Notes under the pieces: generated by a model
Databases searched by the model: none
What the model was told of the DNA's origin: nothing
The model's input: only the letters and a program-made list of their open reading frames with translations
Made by a program: the position numbers and the translations under genes
Assembly: GCA_014773175.1 (NCBI GenBank)
Contig: VXCM01000497.1
Coordinates: forward strand, 62,001 to 126,000
Length of the DNA stretch: 64,000 nt
Origin: Lucifuga dentata
Lineage: Eukaryota; Chordata; Actinopteri; Ophidiiformes; Bythitidae
Direction: 5' to 3'
Shown: positions 57,717-64,000 of the stretch, in pieces
Layout of the letters: each line of letters opens with the position of its first letter
Position numbering within the stretch: position 1 is the first letter of the stretch

Positions 57717-57822
57717 GCGGGGAAGGGAGAGCCCCACATCTTCAAAGAAAAGACCTTCAAGAAGAAGCGTCAGTGCAGCGTGTGCCGGCAGAACGTTGAC
57801 AACGTGGGATCCTTCTGCAGAG
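57717..57822 (+). CDS. tns2: tensin-family C1 domain exon 1
   Basis: It encodes AGKGEPHIFKEKTFKKKRQC then SVCRQNVDNVGSFCR. The zinc-ligand spacing is H-x12-C-x2-C-x10-C-x2-C-x4-H-x2-C across this and the next exon. Typical C1 domains have x13-14 in the centre; the shortened x10 loop is shared with tensin-2, whose N-terminal C1 also ends THRKCEAK. Such atypical C1 domains generally do not bind diacylglycerol. The acceptor is AAGCAG (AAG three bases earlier would add one Gln) and the donor G|GTGAAT, phase 1. Tensin-2 links integrin adhesions to actin; the identity as tns2 rests on this domain alone. Confidence 0.75.
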
Positions 57823-58362
57823 GTGAATTTTGCTGCGTTATCACGTGATGTTATTGGTGTTACAATGTGGTCATAAACTGTAATCCTCTGAATGATCAAA
57901 GAGAAGACAACATGGATGTACAAATGGAATCATGCTGACGCCGTAAATCAGAATAGAATGTAGAGTAGACAGAAAGCTTTATTATATGGAGAGTGTAAGG
58001 TTTAGAGCAGTGGTTCTCACACTGTGGTACATGGATTACTGGTGGTACATGAAGCACCCCCTGAACTTTTGAAACACAATTGAAATGTGTGGAAATTCTG
58101 TAATTGTGGCAAAATATTCACATGATTGAAATGGGTTTTATTAAGAAATAGATTTTTTTTAGTTTAATTAAAAAAAAAAGGTGAGAACTACTGATCTAGA
58201 ATGTATATAAAATAATTTAATTAAATTTATTTGCATATTATGACACAAAGTGGCAATGTGAACCCATTGCAAGTAATTTTTTTTGCATGATGAATATAAA
58301 TAACAGTACAGTCCAACTATGAATACTAATTCTTATTTTGTCGTCTTTTCTCTCCTTCATAG
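57823..58362 (+). other. tns2: tensin-family intron between C1 exons
   Basis: A 540-base intron holding one short hAT-type element and otherwise AT-rich sequence. Confidence 0.7.
58008..58193. mobile_element. short hAT-type non-autonomous element, 186 bp
   Basis: The left end CAGTGGTTCTCAC and the right end GTGAGAACTACTG are imperfect inverted repeats. CAGTGGTTCTCA is a well-known hAT (Charlie-type) terminus. The flanking octamers GTTTAGAG and ATCTAGAA match at five positions, consistent with a decayed 8-bp target duplication. Confidence 0.65.
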
Positions 58363-58400
58363 TATGCAAGACAGCCACTCACAGGAAATGCGAGGCGAAG
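58363..58400 (+). CDS. tns2: tensin-family C1 domain exon 2 (38 nt)
   Basis: It completes a valine and encodes CKTATHRKCEAK, giving the remaining C1 ligands seen in the window (C45, H50, C53 in short-form numbering). The acceptor is TTCATAG and the donor GTAAGG, phase 0. The last cysteine of the C1 fold should lie in the next exon, beyond the window or not recognised. Confidence 0.75.
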
Positions 58401-59264
58401 GTAAGGATCAGCCTTCACCCTGATCTGTGCAAACACGCTCTCAGAGAAAAATATACTAAGTTATGGTCTGGTTGTTAGAATTTAGAGTCCTATCGGTGTG
58501 ATTGAATTTGATAATCTGACGTTAAATATGCAGTTAATATGGAAATGAGCCACGCCATGACCCCACAAGGCCAAGGTTAACCCTAAATGCTAAATGTCAA
58601 CAAATCTTGCTAATGAGACACATGTTCATGATGTTGATATAGTTGCACTGGACTAAAGAGATAAGATAGAAGCTGAATCCTCTTTATGATTGCTGTTCTG
58701 TTCAGTGAGGTGGCACAATGGGGGCAGAAGTCTTGGAAACTTTGCTCATAAGAAGGCCACTCAGTCACATTCTTCCGAGCGAGCAGCGAGCTGAAAGCCT
58801 CACCCAAACCCCACACTGCCTCTGTGAAAGGGTCATTGATGGAGGGATGGTATAATGAATAGACAGAGGGATGCAGAGAAGGAGGGGCGGGGTGGGTTGG
58901 GGGAGAATGGCAGCCATGGTGAGGTAGGGAGCCTTGGCAGGCAAAGGAGGGAATGTCAAGGGCGAAGGCATGTGGCAGAAATAAGTCTCATTCTTTCGGC
59001 ATCTCTCCATCCTCTTTCCTTTTATTAGAGGAGAAGAGAAGAAAGCCCTGAGGATGAGTAGAAGGATGAAAGGAGAACACTATAAAATGTTCATCGGGAC
59101 ATTTTTAGTCCAACTGACAATATGGATTATCTTTTATATGTTGCATTTTGAAGTTCACAACTTTGTTTGACTTTGGAAATACCATATTTTTGTGTATGAT
59201 GTCAATATAAAGACAGAAGATGGGTTTCCAGTACAGAATCATAGTTTACAGTACATTAACTTAA

Positions 59265-59675
59265 AGGGAACATACACAGATTTGTAAGTTCTTATTTTGA
59301 AACCTTTGCAATGCTTTTATGTTAAAAGCCAGATTCACATTGATCCAGTTCTATCTCATTGTTGTAGCACTGATGTGCACACTGAGTGAAAACAGTCTGT
59401 TTTATGGCTCAAAGGCTTCCTGATTGGACAGCATGGAGACTGGCTGATGCTGGTCACATGCTAGCTGTGCACTTCTATAACATGTTGACGTCAACATGTT
59501 ACGGAAGTAAAGCACAAAGCAAAAATAAAGCATTCAGGGCATATAAGTTTGTTTTGTGGATGTATTTCTCTTAGCAGGAGCCTCGATTTTGGTGTCTTTG
59601 CCCATGTTTAACACACACTTCAACTACAGTATGTTATACCATAGAAATGAGGGAAAAATAAAAAGCATGTACCCT
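59265..59675. mobile_element. second TTAA-flanked element family, 411 bp
   Basis: TTAA lies at 59261-59264 and 59676-59679. Ends are AGGGAACATAC on the left and, on the other strand, AGGGTACATGC on the right, so the termini read TTAAAGGG. This fits the TTAAAGGRR ends described for T2-type MITEs related to Kolobok. The rest of the sequence differs from the 90-bp-inverted-repeat family. Confidence 0.6.
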
Positions 59676-59840
59676 TTAAGAGGCAAAATGAGCTGACAAT
59701 TTGGACAATTTTAGTTGATGCTGTTGCACTTTTTAGCTGTTATTTATTGCTAATTAGCATTTTTAATGAGTCTCGGGACTCACTTTTTAGATTTATCAGA
59801 TATATATGTGTAATCAATGACTGTTGTGTATTTATTGTCT

Positions 59841-59922
59841 GTTTGTGTGTTGTGAGCGCATCGAGACAAATTCCTATCTACTTTGTGTTGACATGGCAGT
59901 AAAGTATTGAATTGAATTGAAC
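59841..59922 (+). mobile_element. LINE 3' end fragment
   Basis: The order GCATCGAGACAAATTCCTAT, then GACATGGCAGTAAAGTATTG, then a short GAATT tail is typical of 5'-truncated fish LINE copies (L2/CR1 type), which end in a short tandem repeat. Confidence 0.55.
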
Positions 59923-60625
59923 TGAGCTTGTGAACAAATGACAGAATAATACTTGCGCCTCAGTACAGCAAAGGACAGATATTAGTGTTCCATAATGTAA
60001 ATGTTTTATATTGGGAGAAAATGCACGTGTACTCTACATCACATTTTTCAAATCGGTATCTTCTTTTGGAACGAAAACCTTGAGCAGATTTCAAAACATC
60101 AAACACGGGACAGATTTTATTTATGTATGACGCTAATCCCCGAAACACCAATTCCACTAAGGAGCAGGATGTGGTTTGATATCCTTACTGTACTGTAAGT
60201 GTGTATACGTGGTTGTTGTTAGAGAGCGGTATCCATCAGCGCTGCCCAGGAAGGGAGAGGTCGGATATGGCAGGGTGTGGGGGTCCGGCTGTTCCCCCTA
60301 ACTCAGCTGTTATCTAACCGCATACGCAGAGCTGGGATTCCATCTTGATCTGTCACAGTGCAAATTAAGAAAAGCATCATCATTTACTGAAGATAGAAGC
60401 AGCTGGACATGGCCTCTTTATAGATCTAAAATAAAATAATGAATCTCCACAGAAAGAGAGAGAGAGAGGGAGAGATTGTGCTCAGCAGCTGTTTTTATCT
60501 GTTTTCAGTGTTATTATTTCAAGGTATTTCCTCACATTGGGCAATTATTAACTATAACCTTGTGTTCTAGAATCAACCATCTCTGACCTCCCCTATGAGC
60601 GTATTTACTGAGGACATGTTTGTGT

Positions 60626-60634
60626 GTTTATGCA

Positions 60635-60679
<45 letters not shown>

Positions 60680-60696
60680 ATATCTGNGTTTATGCA

Positions 60697-60741
<45 letters not shown>

Positions 60742-60748
60742 ATATCTG
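60626..60748. repeat. CA microsatellite, 61 bases duplicated around single N
   Basis: Bases 60626-60686, which include a CA run, are repeated at 60688-60748 around N at 60687. The genome probably holds one CA tract, not two. Confidence 0.85.
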
Positions 60749-61599
60749 GAGGTCTGCTGTTCTCACTCGGATTCTATTTAAATCCTCATCCAGCTGGTGT
60801 TGCCGTAAGCTTGGTGACAAATCATCTCATTACCACACGGTCCACGATCCCATCAAAGGATCCAGTTCTCTGGAAAAACCGCAAAACTTTTCTTCACCTT
60901 CCTTCCCAGACAAAAATCATTTCTGGCAACAGTTTAACAAACTTGTCTTACCTTTAACGCCCCGGTATATTTAACATGAAGGAGAATTATCAGGGAAAAA
61001 AGTGTCTTGCGTGACTAAAGATGCAGTGATTGAGACTCTTTTCATGTTCTTTGTGCATGGCCACCAAAGTAAAATTTGTCTTTTGTCCTTTCTACTTCCG
61101 ATTCCTCTCACCTGGCCATACTTGGTCCAAGCATCACATGACTGGTTACACCACCGTTTAGGAACCAGTGGGTAGAATTTGACTTTTACCACTTTGGTGT
61201 TGGAGCAATAGACCTAACGAACAAATCTAAATGGACGAACATATCATCTCTTTCTCCATCTTTGCTTTCTTTTTAATCAAATGAATAATCTGAATGAACA
61301 TCAGTCCCACCAGTCATTATATGACCAATCTGTTCTCAGGCATGCACAGAAAATATTGTCTGACCCATTTCATATTCTCCACACCAAGTACGAGCTCTTA
61401 TTCTCTGGCAGATGATTTAGAGTACCCCTACACAAACTCAACTGTTTAAAAAATTAATTTGTGCCTATCTCAATTAAAATTTTAAACAATGTTGATTGAG
61501 GCTGTGGGGTTGTGCAGTGGCTTCATGATGCTCTTATCACTTTTCCTTTATTACTGGTTGTGTATATGTGCAATACATGTAATATAATTTTGCGCAATT

Positions 61600-61755
61600 T
61601 GTGTAATTTGTGCAATATGTGTAACATGCAACTTGGGGTTGTGATTTACTACAAAAGGCATTGTGTGCAGCATTTGAGTCCAAGACAGATTTCCCCGTGG
61701 GGACAATAAAGTATATCGTATCATATCATATCATATATGGTATCATATCGTAAAT
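61600..61755 (+). mobile_element. LINE 3' end fragment with ATATC tail
   Basis: The text GACAGATTTCCCCGTGGGGA then CAATAAAGTATATCGTATCA followed by CATAT repeats is the usual 3' terminus of fish LINE copies. The body is truncated. Confidence 0.6.
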
Positions 61756-61928
61756 AAACTATAGACATTTCCAACTCTTTGCACCCCCTACTGCCATGGA
61801 GTGGCATAAAATAAACTTCAGCTCAGGACTATCAGGTGTTTTAGGACATATTCTCTGACCTGTTCTTTTATAATTTCGTCTTCATGTTTTGAAGTATGCT
61901 CGGGCTTTTACTCTCTCTGCACAGTTAA

Positions 61929-62476
61929 AGGAGCATAGCAGTGATTTTGTGTGATTGAGCCCAGAAAATATAGCCCACATACATGTTACATTAGTGCCAA
62001 CCATTTTCCAAAACATACGACTGGAGCGGTACATTTTATATTTGTTTTTCCTACCTTCCAGACTGCCGCTGGTTTCAGTTCATTCCAGTATGCTATAAAA
62101 ATCTAATTGTAAAGACTTGAAACATGCTTGAGATACGTAATCCATCACAGCAAACCAAATTCTATTCTTAATTTTTGTCAGAGTTACTTTGTTTAACTGA
62201 AGAAATTGTACAGTATGTCTCCGCCAGGAAATATAGTCCCAAGAAAAGACTGCCTTTACCAAACAATTTAAACAACTGTGCCTTCTACAATTGTGTGCAA
62301 GTGTTAAAGGTTAAGGTGGTGTATCACCTGAACATTTGGTTTTGAAAGATTAAAGGAAATGGCAAAAAAAAAAACTCAATATGATTTTATGTTTTGGAAA
62401 ATGGTTCTCGGTAACGTAACGTGTATACAGGTTGTATTTATTGGATTTAAACATGCAAAATCACTGGTATGATCCT
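61929..62476 (-). mobile_element. TTAA-flanked MITE, copy 3 (divergent)
   Basis: TTAA lies at 61925-61928 and 62477-62480. The ends are AGGAGCATAGCAGTGATTTT and AAATCACTGGTATGATCCT. The interior phrase CCTTCCAGACTGCCGCTGGT then TTCAGTTCATTCCAGTATGC matches copy 2 with few changes and in the same orientation, so it is the same family although the outer inverted repeat has diverged. Confidence 0.7.
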
Positions 62477-62576
62477 TTAATGACAGGGCTTTTTTGTTTT
62501 GTCTATTTGTCTAACTCTTTCTCTATCTTTGCCCACAGGGTCAACAGCCTCCAGCTGGCCCATTTCTATTTTATAC

Positions 62577-62577
<1 letters not shown>

Positions 62578-62627
<50 letters not shown>
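62578..62627 (+). repeat. CA microsatellite
   Basis: Uninterrupted CA run of about 25 units. Confidence 0.95.
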
Positions 62628-62629
<2 letters not shown>

Positions 62630-62960
62630 AAGCAGAAAGCCACAAATAGTGTTATTCCAGTATGTTCTTCTCTCAGAGAACAGTCACTTCTTACTTTGAT
62701 CCGAAGTGGGAAATTGAGTCCTTGGGGAATGGGCTTGGAGGGGAGAGATGCTAAAGAGGGAATGCTAGAGAAAGACGCAGTGTTGGAGGGAGAGAGGGAA
62801 CAGTGGGAGGAGGAGGAGGAGGAAGGATTAGGAGTCAGTGAATGTAGCTCATGAAGAGCTAACCGGCCTGCCTGTCTAATTAGGCAAGAAGAGGCATTTC
62901 CTCTGGTCTGGGAGGAAAACCCCAAGACTGACTGTCTGATCAGCTCATAGACTGAACCAC

Positions 62961-62998
62961 AGAGGAGGAGGAGGAGGAGGAGGAGGAGGAGGAGGAAG
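62961..62998 (+). repeat. GGA trinucleotide repeat
   Basis: About 12 units of AGG/GGA. The minus-strand frame gives a poly-serine shadow. Confidence 0.9.
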
Positions 62999-64000
62999 GT
63001 TTAGGAGAACCCCCCCACTGATATAAACTCACACTGGCTGACTGTCCCCTCCACCATCTGACTGGCAGACATACCGTAGCTTTAGAAGCAGAGGTATAAG
63101 ACTGACATAAGATGAGAGAGACGAGGACACGAATGTGACTCGCTGAGTGACTAGAAAAGGACCTGATTGGCTGATCAAGTGAGACCACATGGTATCATCA
63201 GACGAGCAAGTTAACACTCCTGAAGTTGATTGATTTAAGGCTGCATAGAGGATGAACAGTAGATGCAGATGAGAGGAAGTGGAGGATGACGAGATGGAAT
63301 AGTAGAAAGACAGAACAACCAAACCCATGTTTCTTAACATGCTTCTCACCATCACAGCTGACCCAACATGCCCTGTACTCCACAGACTTCCTGTCAGATG
63401 GGAAGCTCGGGGTCGAATCCCTTCCAGATTTTTGCAGTGATGTTGTTACTGTAGGAACATGTCACTCACTGCCCAGACATTTTGTGTTGTGATTCGTTTC
63501 CTGTTAATAAATGTCAGCCAAAGCTTGGTTTGAATGCTGCGTTTAGGGATTTTCACTGTCTGTAACTCACATTATCTGGTCTCAGATTGGTGTTTTTTTG
63601 CATTCTAATCACATCAAAGTGTTTACTGTGAGTAACATTCTGGATCACTTTGGTGGAAAGCATCACAGAAATGTATTTTTGGAGGGAATCTGAGTGACGT
63701 CACTGGTGAATAATCCCGTGTTTTAGCATTTTGTGGGCTTGTAGTGGAAACCAGGCGTCTGGTTTCCCTCCTGCAGGCAGAGCAGCTCACCAGATTCTGC
63801 TGTAGTCAGCATGAGTCATTCAGGATAAAGAAAACATCCAAGCGTTTAACATTAAAGTGGCTATGACCATGGCTCCTGATGGTTAAAGAATCATTGCTTT
63901 ATCACAGACAGTTGTGGTAATTGCAGAAATAACTTGGCTTGGTGTGTGTCTGAACCAGGAAATGAACAAATGACTGAGCGGTGCTGATGGGAGTTAAAAC

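Larger units (their letters stand above)
58401..64000 (+). other. tns2: tensin-family intron, runs off the window
   Basis: No further tensin exon was found. A good acceptor-like site at about 62539 is not followed by a tensin-like frame or a donor. The stretch holds MITEs, two LINE 3' tails and microsatellites, listed separately. Confidence 0.5.

Noticed and set aside
62539..62580. Strong acceptor-like CTTTGCCCACAG after the C1 exons
   Set aside because: The phase 0 translation (GQQPPAGPF) does not look like the tensin region after C1, and it runs into a CA microsatellite with no donor.

Overview
The window looks like nuclear DNA of a bony fish, most likely a spiny-rayed teleost. It carries intron-split genes with vertebrate-type splice sites, many CA/GT microsatellites, teleost-style short DNA transposons and a solo LTR. 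It holds one complete gene and the 5' part of a second, both on the + strand. The assembly is a draft: there is one 603-base N run (4507-5109) and about fifteen single-N joins. Five of these joins are flanked by the same 61-66 bases on both sides, which looks like unmerged contig overlap.

Gene 1 (about 12.1-37.9 kb) is itch, a NEDD4-family HECT E3 ubiquitin ligase. I placed 23 coding exons plus a 5' non-coding exon. The joined reading frame is 2646 nt (881 residues plus stop) and every exon junction is in phase. Domain order is C2, a proline-rich segment, four WW domains and HECT. The catalytic cysteine is residue 849, and its codon is split by the last intron. One intron uses a GC donor. The promoter region has two CCAAT boxes, a CACGTG E-box and an ETS site.

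Gene 2 (about 44.1 kb to beyond the right edge) is the start of a tensin-family gene, most like tensin-2. Two exons encode an atypical C1 zinc-binding domain with the short loop and the final motif seen in tensin-2. Two candidate first coding exons lie 5 kb apart and both end in phase 0, so either can join the C1 exon. One starts MGCVLSS, a dual-acylation type N-terminus; the other encodes only eight residues behind a CCAAT/GC-box promoter. The tensin phosphatase-like, C2, SH2 and PTB exons are not in the window.

Layout: 1-12 kb is repeat-bearing intergenic DNA with a solo LTR and a perfect hairpin. 12-38 kb is itch. 38.0-38.7 kb is a decayed 18-19 bp minisatellite with a 170-200 bp higher-order period, just after the likely itch polyadenylation sites. 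39-44 kb is intergenic with a TTAA-flanked MITE and a long purine-rich stretch. 44-64 kb is the tensin 5' region with large introns holding MITEs, LINE tails and microsatellites. The three copies of one TTAA-flanked, long-inverted-repeat element are the clearest mobile family. I see no tRNA, rRNA, CRISPR or bacterial-type features.
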